Source of the DNA: Acidobacteria bacterium RIFCSPLOWO2_02_FULL_61_28
GTDB taxonomy: Bacteria; Acidobacteriota; Terriglobia; 2-12-FULL-54-10
Direction of reading: 5' to 3'
Assembly: GCA_001767035.1 (NCBI GenBank)
Contig: MEKR01000102.1
Span: 1 to 48,137 of the forward strand
Length of the DNA stretch: 48,137 nt
The notes under the pieces are model-generated. The model did not search any database. It was given only the letters and a program-made list of their open reading frames with translations, and was not told the origin of the DNA. Made by a program: the position numbers and the translations under genes. Below are positions 1 to 9,035 of the stretch, in pieces; position 1 is the stretch's first letter; every line of letters starts with the position of its first letter.

Positions 1-137
1 CGCAAAGAATGATAACTAGGGAAAACACCCTCCCGCTTCTCTTCTGTATCCTCATGTGGTTGCTCCTCTCGGCATGGTCCATACCGTTGCCTTGCGGCAG
101 GTTCGCCCGTCCCCGAAGTCAGCCCCGCCGGCGACCT

Positions 138-734
138 TCACGGCGTCCCCGGCAGACGGGCGCTGGCGGTGGGCGCTCGAAGGGTGGCGCTGGAGGAATA
201 GATGTAATCTCCATCGGGGCTAAGGCTTCCGTCAGCGGCATTGCCGGCGGCGTGCAGGACTATTTCTCCTGTCGAGCTGCTGGGCGCCACCCAGTTAAAT
301 TCGAAGACGTTAGAGTTCGTCCCTTCCAAGGTATGTTCAATGTACTGGATGCCCTTCTCCAGCAGCGTTTGGGTAGTGCCGTCCGTCGGCTTGAATTCTC
401 CCGCTTGCGCTCCCGACTCCTTCACCCGCGCTGCCAGTTGAAATCCCCACGCATCTCGACCTTCCGTATGGGTGATCGTCACCCTGACGGAATAAGTCAT
501 GCCGGGCTGGTACTGATCCGGCACACCGGAGATAACCAGATCGCCCAGCCCCGAAGTTCTGCCGGCATTGAGCTCATAACTGTTGTGACAACCGGATTGG
601 TTGCAGGTGCGCTCCCCAAAACCTCCGGTAACCCCAGGCGGCGGTCCGCCCGGATAGGCGCGGATGGAGGTGGCAACAAAACTTAAGGCGGATACTGCCG
701 CTACGCTCAGCAGCAGGATTCTGCTGGGGTTCAT
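138..734 (-). CDS. Secreted choice-of-anchor (Reeler-like) protein with one CX4CH motif
   Basis: A secreted protein of 198 residues of unknown function. The start at 734 has a good ribosome site (GGAAGGAAAAC before ATG); an upstream in-frame Met at 794 lacks one. A signal peptide covers about residues 1-26 (hydrophobic LLLSVAAVSALSFVATS, cut near RAYP). Next come a Gly/Pro-rich stretch and the motif CNQSGCH, a possible c-type haem attachment site of the less usual CX4CH spacing. The rest looks like the beta-sandwich of choice-of-anchor or Reeler-like proteins (YQPGMTYSVRVTITH, a WGFQLAAR core, and FNWVAPSSSTGEIVLHAAGN near the end). Such proteins are common on acidobacterial surfaces. The family call is by motif recall; haem binding is inference. 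Confidence 0.75.
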   Translation of the reverse strand: MNPSRILLLSVAAVSALSFVATSIRAYPGGPPPGVTGGFGERTCNQSGCHNSYELNAGRTSGLGDLVISGVPDQYQPGMTYSVRVTITHTEGRDAWGFQLAARVKESGAQAGEFKPTDGTTQTLLEKGIQYIEHTLEGTNSNVFEFNWVAPSSSTGEIVLHAAGNAADGSLSPDGDYIYSSSATLRAPTASARLPGTP

Positions 735-842
735 GTTTTCCTTCCGAATGAGGTTTAGCCCGCCACATCGCCCTGTCCAGCTCAGCCTCATCATCCCCTA
801 TTCTACTAAACGTTTCATAATTGCCACTTTATTGTTAATAGA

Positions 843-891
843 CTATTTCCAACGGCTCGAAATCCAAAAGTTTTCGCTGCTCGTCGAACGA
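843..891. repeat. Diverged direct repeat, copy A
   Basis: About 49 bp that resemble 1468-1517 in the same orientation. Both share a CTATTT-CNACGG-TCGAAA core and end in a TCGCT-CTC-T-GAACGAA block, with roughly three quarters of positions identical by eye. The two copies flank the receptor remnant at 983-1414. The origin is unknown. Confidence 0.5.
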
Positions 892-982
892 AAAATCATC
901 CAATTGCCAACGAACCAGCCTGGGCTTGAACACGAAAAGACGTCGCTCGGGAACCGTCCCCAATCTACGTTCCAACAACGTC

Positions 983-1414
983 CTAGAACACGATCTTCAG
1001 CGCAAACTGAAGCTGCCGCGAGGTAGTGGCCGTGCTGTTAATCCTTCCGGCGGTAGGAAGCGGGGCTTCCCCGCTGGCCTGGCCCGCAAAGACGAATCGG
1101 TCCGGCGATGCCAAGTTCGGCCGGTTCAGGATGTTAAAGAGTTCGGCGCGGAACTCCAATTTTCCGGTCTCTCCCAGAAATGGCAACGGCGTATCTTTCG
1201 CTACCGAGAAATCCAGGTTGGCCAGTCCCAGTCCCCGTAGAATATTCCGCCCCGCATTGCCTAAGAATCCAGCCGCCGGGACGGCGAAGGCGGTGGGATC
1301 GAAGTATCGGTTCGGGCCCCCGAGGACGGTGCTGTCAACGGAGCGGCCGGGCAGCAAGTCGGGCCGGTCGCCTTGGCGGCCGGCGTTCACCCCCCTTCCT
1401 GCACCCCTCCTGTT
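983..1414 (-). pseudogene. C-terminal remnant of a TonB-dependent receptor
   Basis: This open stretch encodes about 143 residues and matches the last strands of the large TonB-dependent receptors common in Acidobacteriota. It shows a GGPNRYFDPTAF block, GNAGRNILRGLGLANLDFSV, an EFRAELFNILNRPN block typical of the penultimate strands, and an end in LQFALKIVF, with the terminal Phe expected of an outer-membrane barrel. An in-frame TGA (1415-1417) sits immediately upstream and no coding continuation is seen, so signal peptide, plug and most of the barrel (normally around 1000 residues) are missing. It is best read as the tail of a deleted gene. A GTG at 1390 could start a 135-residue peptide but has no functional rationale. 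Confidence 0.8.
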
Positions 1415-1417
1415 TCA

Positions 1418-1938
1418 GGAAACGACGCTCGGGAGCGTACACAACTCTCCTCGAGGTTGTTGGGCACCTATTTTCTACGGTTCGAAAAACCGAAATTCCC
1501 GCTACTCTTTGAACGAAGGGTTAACCACATCCCACCAATCACAATGCTTATCCGGAATTAACTTTTTGGCCTCCCGACAGTAACGAATATACACCCGCTT
1601 GCCCCCAGTGGAGTCCTCCGAGCACAAATTTTCTCTCCTACGGTCCCACCGGATTGACGTGAGAGGCGAGCAGGAGGTTTCTTCTGCCATTGCAAACTGG
1701 AAATCCGGGTTTATTGACTTCGCCTCGCTCGCCGCCTCGGACACCGTTAATTAACGGCCGTCGCTTCGGTGATGAGGCTGGCAGAGGACCAAGAGTTCTC
1801 CCTATTCCCGACAGGAGACTCGTTAATAAGATTTGCGAATTCTTGCCTCCGACCGAATTCCCTGGCTTCTTGGGCTGCTCGACGTACAATAGTTATCAGT
1901 GGTTCATTCCATGGATTGTAAAAAAAACGGAGGTGGAG
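1418..1938. other. Intergenic region, no convincing gene
   Basis: About 520 bases between the receptor remnant and the SPFH gene. It contains repeat copy B. An 80-codon leftward frame (1502-1744) has no ribosome site and no family features. It presumably carries the promoter of the SPFH gene, but no clear -35/-10 pair was found. Confidence 0.5.
1468..1517. repeat. Diverged direct repeat, copy B
   Basis: This is the partner of the repeat at 843-891, in the same orientation on the other side of the TonB-dependent receptor remnant. The copies have drifted and contain no recognisable gene. Confidence 0.5.
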
Positions 1939-2790
1939 ATGTCAGAGTACTCTGCTCAGGAATTTAGGGATTTTAGAATGCCGCCGGGGATGGGGAAAAA
2001 GATAGTTGTGATTGGGGTCGTGATTGCCGCCCTCATTGTGATGGCGGGAATCACGGGGATAGTCGGCGCAGGACAAGGAGGCGTCTTGCTGCGTTTTGGG
2101 GCCGTGACCGGGGAGATCAAAGAAGAAGGTCTCTATTTCAAGGTTCCTTTCGCCGAGCAGGTAATTCTGATGTCAACCCAGATTCAGAAATACTCCGCTC
2201 CTGCCAGTGCTTCCAGCAAGGACTTGCAAGTGGTTACCACAGAAGTCACCTTGAACTACCAGTTGCAGGCCGCCAAGGTGGGGGAAATTTATCGCAATAT
2301 GCGGCAGGATTATGAAAACAGAATCATTCAGCCGTTTATCCAGGAAGCGGTCAAATCTACCACGGCCAACTTCGACGCCGAGCAGTTGATCACACAAAGG
2401 CCGCGGGTGAAAGAGGAACTTCAAAATTTGATGACGGCAAGGTTAGCTCCCCTGGGTATCGGAGTGGTAGAACTTTCCATCACCGACTTTCGGTTCACGC
2501 AAGTCTTCCAGGACTCCATCGAGGCGAAGGTCAAAGCGGTCCAACAAGCCCTGGAGGCAGAGAATGCCTTGAAGCGCGTGCAGTTTGAGGCGCAACAGCA
2601 AATCACTCGGGCCCAAGCCGAAGCCAGGGGACTGGAGCTCCAAAAGGCGCAGATAACGGCGCAGTTGCTGGAGTTGCGGCAAATCGAGGTGCAGAGAGCC
2701 GCTGTGGATAAATGGAATGGAGTCATGCCCACCGTGGTGACCAGCGGAGGACCGGTTCCCATGCTGGATGTGTTTGCCCCACGGCGGTAA
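1939..2790 (+). CDS. SPFH/Band 7 (prohibitin-family) membrane protein
   Basis: A 283-residue prohibitin/stomatin-type protein, expected to form large ring assemblies on the inner membrane and often linked to proteases or membrane microdomains. The chosen ATG at 1939 follows AGGTGGAG; the frame is open further upstream but without a start signal. Residues 20-43 form one transmembrane helix. The Band 7 domain follows (GQGGVLLRFGAVTGEIKEEG, then KVPFAEQVILMSTQIQKYS and a TEVTLNYQLQ strand). From about residue 190 a long Ala/Glu/Gln-rich helix (VKAVQQALEAENALKRVQFE and on) is the usual coiled coil, and a hydrophobic tail (PMLDVFAP) ends the protein. It stands alone with no NfeD partner beside it. 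Family confident, client proteins unknown. Confidence 0.9.
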   Translation: MSEYSAQEFRDFRMPPGMGKKIVVIGVVIAALIVMAGITGIVGAGQGGVLLRFGAVTGEIKEEGLYFKVPFAEQVILMSTQIQKYSAPASASSKDLQVVTTEVTLNYQLQAAKVGEIYRNMRQDYENRIIQPFIQEAVKSTTANFDAEQLITQRPRVKEELQNLMTARLAPLGIGVVELSITDFRFTQVFQDSIEAKVKAVQQALEAENALKRVQFEAQQQITRAQAEARGLELQKAQITAQLLELRQIEVQRAAVDKWNGVMPTVVTSGGPVPMLDVFAPRR

Positions 2791-3139
2791 AGCGCGGTAC
2801 AGCAATGGCTGCTCCTCCTGCCTCCGTGCGGCGACTATACCCGGACTTCGTTCTGGTCCCCAACGCTCTCCTTCCGGGGCCGCAGTCTCTTGGGGCGGGG
2901 ACCGTCTCCAACCGAGGCGCGGTTCCCGGAGCGGTTCGGATTCACGGGCAGCAATTTCTGCGGGACTGTAGTAGAATGAAGGCCTAGCGCGGAGCGGGTT
3001 GGCGGATCGAGGATGCAACGTTTGGGAGACAATCTTCATCTCCTTATATGAGGTTGCGAAAGGGAAGCAACAAGGAATTCTGTTGCTTTTTCTCTTGCAA
3101 CCGGACCGGGAATGTTCTTAAGATAGGAAGTGAGGGGAA
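2791..3139. other. Intergenic region, nothing recognised
   Basis: About 350 bases between the SPFH gene and tonB. Open frames here lack ribosome sites and family features. No hairpin, repeat or RNA gene was recognised. Confidence 0.5.
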
Positions 3140-4168
3140 GTGAGCCTCCCCGGCTTGACCATGGTGGACAACTCTCCGGAAAACAATATCGCTGGCAATC
3201 CATCTGCGGATTGGCACGCCGCCGCAGACCACTTTTCCAACGCCATGGTGTTTGAGGTTCCGCCCTGGTATGCCTCCCTGTTTCAGGAGATCCGGGATTT
3301 GGTGCGCCCGCCGAAGCTGCCGCCGTTACAGTTGACTTCCAAGCCGGTAACCGTCAAAGAACTGTGGGGCGATTACCGCTACGGCAAAGTGGCCCGTCCC
3401 GTTTCACTTGCCATCCACGCCCTCGTGATCGCCGTGCTGCTGGTTCCCGTAGGCACCAAGGCCGTGGAGGTTATCAAGAAAGAAATCATCTACACGCCGA
3501 TTGATATTTCGCCGTATGCGATGCAACTGCCGGCGGCCGATAAGAAGTCGGGCGGAGGAGGCGGCGGGGGAGATCGGTCACCCGAACCGGCTTCGAAAGG
3601 CAAGCTACCTAGGTTTGCGATGGTGCAGTTGACGCCACCCGCCGTTGTGATCCGCAATCCGGAGCCAAAGCTTCCGGCCGAGCCGACAGTCATCGTGCCG
3701 CCGGAGATCTCGCTCCCGCAGGTCAACATCGCGCAGTTGGGCGACCCGATGGGCAGGCTCGGTATGCCCTCGAACGGGCCCGGTTTTGGCGGCGGGATTG
3801 GGTCAGGTTCTGGCGGGGGAGTCGGCTCCGGTAGTGGTCCGGGCGTGGGACCCGGCGAGGGCGGGGGCATCGGCGGCGGAGTCTTCCGCGTTGGCGGCGG
3901 CGTGAGCGCCCCCCAAGTGCTCGTCAAAGTGGACCCGGAATACTCCGAACAGGCCCGCAAGGCCAAGTATCAAGGGACCGTAGTGCTGAACCTGGTGGTC
4001 CAGCGCGACGGCACCGTGCGCGATATCCGCGTCCTCCAGCCGCTCGGCCTGGGCCTGGATGAAAAAGCCATCGAGGCCGTCAAACAGTGGCGCTTCAGAC
4101 CCGGCTTGCGGAACGGCCAGGCCGTGGACGTTGCCGCCATCATCGAAGTCACCTTCCGTCTGTTGTAA
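3140..4168 (+). CDS. Energy transducer TonB
   Basis: A 342-residue TonB-family protein that would couple the ExbBD proton motor to outer-membrane TonB-dependent receptors. The start is taken as GTG 3140, with AGGAAG 8 bases upstream; ATG 3161 has no ribosome site. The cytoplasmic N-terminus is unusually long (about 85 residues) before the single membrane helix (86-105, VSLAIHALVIAVLLVPVG). The periplasmic part has a poly-Gly run near 133-142, Pro-rich segments, and a long Gly/Ser linker at about 215-255. The TonB C-terminal domain covers about 257-342 (LVKVDPEYSEQARKAKYQGT, then VVQRDGTV, LDEKAIEAVKQWRFRPG and IEVTFRLL). No exbB or exbD is adjacent. The degenerated receptor at 983-1414 is the only receptor sequence in the window. 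Confidence 0.92.
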   Translation: MSLPGLTMVDNSPENNIAGNPSADWHAAADHFSNAMVFEVPPWYASLFQEIRDLVRPPKLPPLQLTSKPVTVKELWGDYRYGKVARPVSLAIHALVIAVLLVPVGTKAVEVIKKEIIYTPIDISPYAMQLPAADKKSGGGGGGGDRSPEPASKGKLPRFAMVQLTPPAVVIRNPEPKLPAEPTVIVPPEISLPQVNIAQLGDPMGRLGMPSNGPGFGGGIGSGSGGGVGSGSGPGVGPGEGGGIGGGVFRVGGGVSAPQVLVKVDPEYSEQARKAKYQGTVVLNLVVQRDGTVRDIRVLQPLGLGLDEKAIEAVKQWRFRPGLRNGQAVDVAAIIEVTFRLL

Positions 4169-4289
4169 GCCATCTTCGTCCTGTTCTGGTTCTCTTCCCA
4201 GCAATCGCTTGCGCCGATTTCATCCTGCGCCTGCTCCCGCGCAACGATCGAGAAAACACGAAGGGTTCTGCTCTTCTCCCCGGTCTTGT

Positions 4290-4440
4290 AGTTCCTGTAG
4301 ACCGCAGCGGTAGCCCCGGAGGGCGGTAGATTCTAGCCCAGGACGTGAGTCCTGGGAATCGGGAGATCGAAAGACCCCAGCCCCGGTAGGGGCGACAGAT
4401 ACGGAGGGCTCGATGGTCTTACGCCCCTACCGGGGCTATG
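4290..4440. repeat. Intergenic multi-hairpin repeat
   Basis: This non-coding block has two strong inverted repeats. CCCAGGAC (4337-4344) and GTCCTGGG (4349-4356) form a perfect 8-bp stem with loop GTGA. AGCCCCGGTAGGGGCG (4379-4394) is the exact complement of CGCCCCTACCGGGGCT (4422-4437), a 16-bp stem with a 27-base loop. Similar GGGGCGACAGA-type hairpin blocks recur between genes in acidobacterial genomes as I remember them. It could be a palindromic mobile element or a bidirectional terminator. Confidence 0.75.
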
Positions 4441-4459
4441 GGGTGTGCCGGTCTTCTGA

Positions 4460-4593
4460 CCCACGGCTTGCGAGTCTGTCGGAGATAGGATTTGTGCGAC
4501 GAAGAATCAATGAGTTGCGGACCTTGCAGGCTTTGCAAGTTATTGATTCTTCGTTCAGAAAACCTTATTTCCGACAGACTCTTGCGCCGTGGG
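4460..4593. repeat. 134-bp near-palindromic element (MITE-like)
   Basis: The two halves are imperfect inverted copies of each other. CCCACGGC at 4460 is matched by GCCGTGGG ending at 4593; AGTCTGTCGGA (near 4474) by TCCGACAGACT (4570-4580); ACGAAGAATCAAT (near 4499) by ATTGATTCTTCGT. About 50 of 64 positions per arm pair. No open frame lies inside. It could fold into one long hairpin and may be a non-autonomous transposable element; no target-site duplication was identified. Confidence 0.75.
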
Positions 4594-4691
4594 CTAGACT
4601 CTTGCGCCCCTCCGGGGCTCCCAAACGGGATACACCTTTCCGAAAACCGGGCTAGCTTCTAACTTCTAACTTCTGACTTCTTTCTTTCCCC

Positions 4692-7600
4692 TCACTGCAC
4701 GGCTATCGTGACGGGGTTGGACGTGGCCCCTCCGATGCTGATCTGCACCGGCACGACACTGCCCGTGGGCGAACTCTCGGGAACTTGCGCGTCCACCTGG
4801 TAGAGGCCGACAAACCCCGGAGACAAGCCGGAGAAGTTCACGGTTGCCGCGATGCCTCCAATCGTAACGGCAGGCGTTGCGGTGGTCCTGGAAAGCGGAT
4901 TGGCGGGGGCGGGCGCGCCACTGGCGGGCCGGTTGGTTACGCCTCCCAAGCCGGTGCAATAGATCGTGACGAACTCGCCGCGATTGGCCGGCCGCGTGTT
5001 CCGGCCGGGAATGCTGCCCACCGGAGCGGCCAGCGCATCTGAATTGGCAATGAGGATGGCTCCTTGTCCCGAGCCGCGCTGGTTGGTCGAAAAAATGCCG
5101 GGAGCCGTCGCGGCGAGGTTCAGCGTCACCGGGCTGAGGGCGGTCGCCCCGATGCTGGCCACCACTGTGGCCTGGGTCTGTCCCGCAAGCTCCCAGGGAA
5201 CTTGCAAAGCGAGCTGGTTCCCGGAAACAAAAATCAGCGGGGCGGGAATATTGTTCATACGGATGGTAATGCTTCCCAGAGTCGTCGGCAGCGGCAGCGT
5301 GCTCGCGAAGACGAGCGAAGCAGCCAGGTCGGTTCCGAAGGCTGCGGCGATGCTGCCGCCGGCGACCGCAGCCCCGGGCGCGTAGCTGGCGTTGTTCACG
5401 ACCCCCCCGGGATTGAGGGCAGAGCGGAACACCAGCCTGGCAATAAACCCGTCGGGGCAGGTGAAGGTATCAAAGGCGGTTCCGCAGGTGCCACCGGCGA
5501 ACGTGCCCTGCAACGGGCTGGCCGTCGGGAAGTTGCTGGACTGGGTACCGCCTACCACGTAGGCGGTTCCAGAGGGGTCCACAGCGATTCCGAACGCCTG
5601 GTCCGTGCTGTTGCCTCCCAAGAAGGTGGAGTACACAAGTTGCGACCCGAGGGGAGTGAACTTGGTCACGAACGCTTCGATGATGCTGGCCCGGAGATGC
5701 AACGAATACACCAGCGGGAACGCGCTGGATTGCGTATAGCCCGCGACGGTGGCGCTCCCGGAGGAATCTACGGCGATCCCGTTTCCGGCTTCCTCTCCGG
5801 CTCCGCCCAAATAGGTGGAGTAAACAAGCTGCGAGCCGCCGGGATTCAGCTTCGCCACAAAGGCGTCCTCGCCCCCGCCATTCACTGCCTGGAAGGGATT
5901 CGCCGTGCGGAAATCGGTCGAAACGGTGACGCCGGTTAGGTATGCTGCTCCGGAAGAATCCACAGCAATCGAGTAACCTTCGTCGTCGTTCCCGCCTCCT
6001 AGATATGTGGAATAGACGGGAGCGGAGCCGGCGGGGTTCAACTTCGCCACGAAGACATCCGGGCAGGGAAACGTATCCGGAGTCACCCCGCAGGTGCCCC
6101 CGCCAAAGATGCTCTGAATCGGGTTGATTGTGGGGAAATTATTGGACTCTGTGAATCCGGTGAGGTAAGCGCCGCCGGTGCCGTCCGCCGCGATCCCGTA
6201 GCCGTAGTCGTCTTGAGTGCCTCCATAATAGGTCGCGTACATTAGGCTGGAACCGACAGGATTCAGCTTGGCTGCAAATGCGTCAAACAATCCTCCGTTG
6301 TTCGCCTGAAACGGACTTGCGGTGGGGAAGTTTGCGGAGTTGGTTCTGCCAGTAATGTAAATGTTCCCAGGGGCATCCAGGGCGATTCCAAATCCGCGAT
6401 CCGTTCTGTCTCCGCCCAGGTATGTGGAGAAGGTGAGCGCAGAGCCATTGGCGTTGAGCCGGGACACAAAGGCATCCGGGCCGCCGGCGCTCGTCCGTTG
6501 GAGGGCGCCTGCCGTGGTAGGAAAAGAAGTGGAATCGGTATGGCCCGTCAGGTAGGCATTCCCCAGCGAATCCACGGCAATGGCAGTGCCGATATCCGTT
6601 CCGGTTCCTCCCAGGTACGTTGCGTACTGGAGCGCGTTCGCCGCCGGATTCAGTTTGGCCACGAAGGCGTCGCTTCCTCTGCCCTTCGCCTCTTGCAAAG
6701 GGCCGGAAAGGGGGAAATTCGTCGAGTCCGTCTCCCCCGTTACATATATGTTCCCGGCAGTATCTACTGCCACAGCGTTGATTTCATCCAGACCGCCACC
6801 GCCCAGGTAAGTCGAGTAGGTCAAGACCGGATCAATCACCAGCGGCTTGGCGGCGTCATAGTCGTCCACCTGAAAACTGATGGTGCGGTCTGCGCGGAAC
6901 ATGTACCCGCCCCCGATTTGCTGACGCACGCCGTGAGCCTCTTGGTAGATAACAGGCTTGCGAAAGCGGACCTGCTCGTCAGCGATCTCGGCCACCAGGT
7001 CGCCCTGGGCGTCAACCTCCACCCGCTCTGCGCCTTCGAGGCCGAGCCGGATTGCGCTCGGGTCCGCGCCCGGCTCGACCACAAAGTCGTACTCGAGCTG
7101 CCGCTGGTTGCCGTAATAAATTAAATCCACTCCGCGGTAGACGCTTGCGATTCGCACTTTGGCGAAGGTCGGCACATTTGCCCGCCACTGCGCGGGATCG
7201 TGGCCCAGGAAATAGTTGCTCTTTCCGTGTAGCTCCTCCAGTCCCGTCGCCCGCGGTGCGGAATTTGCCCCCAGGAGTTTCATGCGCAGTAGGGCGCGAT
7301 TGCCGGTAACATCGCTTTCCCCGCTGCCTGGCTCCCGACTTGTCATCGTGAGCGACCTGCTTTTCGTCCCTGCCCGCTCCCTCACGGTCGCGGCTCGGAT
7401 TCTGACTTCTGATTTCTGCGGCTCGCGCAGCGCCAGGACTGCTTCAGTTGAGGTCAGGAAGACAGTGTAGCCGGGGGCGCGGGACATAAACTTTACCGCA
7501 CCAGCCGTTTGCCCTTTGTTTTCCTCAAAGCTCAAAGGCAGCTTGCCGTAGGTCTCGACCGCCAGCAGCCGCGCGGCTTGGAACCGCGATCCCCTGTCGT

Positions 7601-7697
7601 CAGTACCACGGGAGAGCGGCGGGTTCGGCCCAAACATTAAAGCGACTGTAACGCCACACCAAAAAAGCCAATAGAAAAAGAAACTCCGTAAGTTCAC
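4692..7697 (-). CDS. SBBP-repeat secreted protein with TIGR03437-type C-terminus
   Basis: A 1001-residue secreted protein. Its GTG start at 7697 follows GGGAGGGG. Residues 1-30 form a signal peptide (FFFYWLFWCGVTVALMF). About 50-290 match the N-terminal domain usual in these proteins (LPLSFEENKGQT, then NYFLGHDPAQWRANVPTF and VYRGVDLIYYGN). From about 293 to 750 run seven SBBP (beta-propeller-like) repeats of the form YSTYLGG-x-G-x-D-x-x-x-x-IAVD-x-x-GN-x-Y-x-TG-x-T-x-S-x-x-FP. From about 760 to the end lies the TIGR03437-type domain (LNPGGVVNNASYAPGAAVAG, near PLPTTLGSITIRMNNIPAPL, ending PVTIAV). Such proteins are expanded in Solibacter-like Acidobacteriota; their function is unknown. A low-complexity insert near residues 93-125 sits in the N-terminal domain. 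Confidence 0.92.
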   Translation of the reverse strand: MNLRSFFFYWLFWCGVTVALMFGPNPPLSRGTDDRGSRFQAARLLAVETYGKLPLSFEENKGQTAGAVKFMSRAPGYTVFLTSTEAVLALREPQKSEVRIRAATVRERAGTKSRSLTMTSREPGSGESDVTGNRALLRMKLLGANSAPRATGLEELHGKSNYFLGHDPAQWRANVPTFAKVRIASVYRGVDLIYYGNQRQLEYDFVVEPGADPSAIRLGLEGAERVEVDAQGDLVAEIADEQVRFRKPVIYQEAHGVRQQIGGGYMFRADRTISFQVDDYDAAKPLVIDPVLTYSTYLGGGGLDEINAVAVDTAGNIYVTGETDSTNFPLSGPLQEAKGRGSDAFVAKLNPAANALQYATYLGGTGTDIGTAIAVDSLGNAYLTGHTDSTSFPTTAGALQRTSAGGPDAFVSRLNANGSALTFSTYLGGDRTDRGFGIALDAPGNIYITGRTNSANFPTASPFQANNGGLFDAFAAKLNPVGSSLMYATYYGGTQDDYGYGIAADGTGGAYLTGFTESNNFPTINPIQSIFGGGTCGVTPDTFPCPDVFVAKLNPAGSAPVYSTYLGGGNDDEGYSIAVDSSGAAYLTGVTVSTDFRTANPFQAVNGGGEDAFVAKLNPGGSQLVYSTYLGGAGEEAGNGIAVDSSGSATVAGYTQSSAFPLVYSLHLRASIIEAFVTKFTPLGSQLVYSTFLGGNSTDQAFGIAVDPSGTAYVVGGTQSSNFPTASPLQGTFAGGTCGTAFDTFTCPDGFIARLVFRSALNPGGVVNNASYAPGAAVAGGSIAAAFGTDLAASLVFASTLPLPTTLGSITIRMNNIPAPLIFVSGNQLALQVPWELAGQTQATVVASIGATALSPVTLNLAATAPGIFSTNQRGSGQGAILIANSDALAAPVGSIPGRNTRPANRGEFVTIYCTGLGGVTNRPASGAPAPANPLSRTTATPAVTIGGIAATVNFSGLSPGFVGLYQVDAQVPESSPTGSVVPVQISIGGATSNPVTIAVQ

Positions 7698-7877
7698 GAC
7701 CCCTCCCTTCTAGGACCAACCGGAAAGGTTGCGAATAATAAAGATACTTCGGAAAAGTGTCTTTGAAGAAAAAACGAACAAATAATTTGCCGGCCCCTCC
7801 CCCAGTGGATCGGCGGGGCACGCGCGCATCGGCTCCCCCGGTTCCGCCCAGCGAGTCTCGAAACTCCTTAAAGCTGA

Positions 7878-7883
7878 TATACT
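7878..7883 (+). promoter_or_regulatory. Extended -10 promoter candidate for transaldolase
   Basis: TATACT preceded by TGA, giving the TGn extended -10 pattern, 55 bases before the transaldolase start. The -35 region is weak. By position only. Confidence 0.35.
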
Positions 7884-7938
7884 GTCCCCTCGAAAGGCGG
7901 CGCAGGGTGAGTTGCTCGAATGCCCGGCTGAGGAGATC

Positions 7939-9024
7939 ATGAGCACACCGCTGGAATCACTGATCGGTTGCGGCACAAGACTCTGGCTCGATTCGATTGA
8001 CCCCGACTATGTGCGGCAGAACCGGGCTTACGGGGCGACCGGCGCCACGTCGAATCCCATCATTGTGGCCGATCTCATCCAGAGCGGCAGGTTCGATCGT
8101 GACCTGACGAGCCTCATGGACAGAGGGCTGAGCGATGAAGAGATTGCCTGGCAGTTGACCGACCAGATGGTCCGCCAGGCGCAGGAAATCTTCCTGCCGG
8201 TGAACGAAGCCACCGGCGGGGATGACGGCTACGTCAGTTTTGAGCTCGATCCGTTGCTCGAAGATCCAGCCTGCACTCTCTCTCACGCGGAACGGGTGCG
8301 GCAGTACGTCACGTTGGGGAAGAAATGGAGCCAGGGCCATCGCAACCGCATGATTAAGGTCCCGGCCACTCCCGCCGGTCTCGAGGCGCTCGAAGAGTTG
8401 GTTGCCTCCGGCGTCACCGTGAACGTCACGTTGATTTTCACCGCCCGACAGCAGCGCCGGGCGCGGGAGGCCGTCTGGAGGGGCGCGGAACGGCGGCTTT
8501 CGCTCGCTCATTTCAAAGCGGTTTATAGCATCTTTGTAAGCCGCGTGGATGTCTATACCGCCAAGCACGTTCCCGAATTATCCGCGCGGGCGCAGGGGCA
8601 AGCAGGCATCGTGATCGCCAAGCGAATCTGGGAGGAAAACAGCCGGTTTTGGGCGGACAAGAATTTGCCCTTGCGGCAGGAGATCGTCTTCGCCAGCACC
8701 GGCACGAAAAATTCCCAGGACGACCCCGCCAAGTATGTGCTCGCCTTTGCCGGTTCCGACATCGAGACCAACCCGCCGGCGACGAATGACGCCGTGCAGT
8801 CGGGCGGGAAGACCGTCTCCCGCGCCGTGGACCAGATGCCCCCCGCGGAAGTTCTGGCCGAGATTGACCGGCTCGTGGACATGGAGCGACTGGAAGAAAC
8901 GCTCCTGCGCGAAGGCGTTGTCAAGTTCGCCGACCCGCAGAAGGGCTTGCTCGCGCTGATCGCCGCGAAACGGTCGGCCTTAAAGCCCAATGCGGCGAGC
9001 CAGATCATTCAAGTATCCAAATAG
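7939..9024 (+). CDS. tal: Transaldolase
   Basis: A 361-residue transaldolase that moves a dihydroxyacetone unit between sugar phosphates in the non-oxidative pentose phosphate pathway, in the cytoplasm. Start ATG 7939 has GGAG 5 bases upstream. The N-terminal strand ([13 protein letters not shown], then [19 protein letters not shown]) is typical. The Schiff-base lysine is Lys140 in [10 protein letters not shown], followed by [10 protein letters not shown]. The [17 protein letters not shown] stretch and the INPP-like [11 protein letters not shown] segment close the barrel. Length fits the longer transaldolases rather than the short TalC/fructose-6-phosphate aldolase forms. No phosphoglucose isomerase domain is fused. 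The next gene starts 12 bases after the stop, so they may be co-transcribed although functionally unrelated. Confidence 0.93.
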   Translation: MSTPLESLIGCGTRLWLDSIDPDYVRQNRAYGATGATSNPIIVADLIQSGRFDRDLTSLMDRGLSDEEIAWQLTDQMVRQAQEIFLPVNEATGGDDGYVSFELDPLLEDPACTLSHAERVRQYVTLGKKWSQGHRNRMIKVPATPAGLEALEELVASGVTVNVTLIFTARQQRRAREAVWRGAERRLSLAHFKAVYSIFVSRVDVYTAKHVPELSARAQGQAGIVIAKRIWEENSRFWADKNLPLRQEIVFASTGTKNSQDDPAKYVLAFAGSDIETNPPATNDAVQSGGKTVSRAVDQMPPAEVLAEIDRLVDMERLEETLLREGVVKFADPQKGLLALIAAKRSALKPNAASQIIQVSK

Positions 9025-9035
9025 ACCAGGTGTAT

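Noticed and set aside
1502-1744. An 80-codon leftward frame next to the receptor remnant
   Set aside because: No ribosome site, no family, and it partly overlaps a non-coding repeat.
4659-7425. CTTCTAACTTCTGACTTCT-like tract shared by the intergenic region and the SBBP gene's N-terminal insert
   Set aside because: The shared core is only about ten bases and low-complexity, too short to claim common origin.
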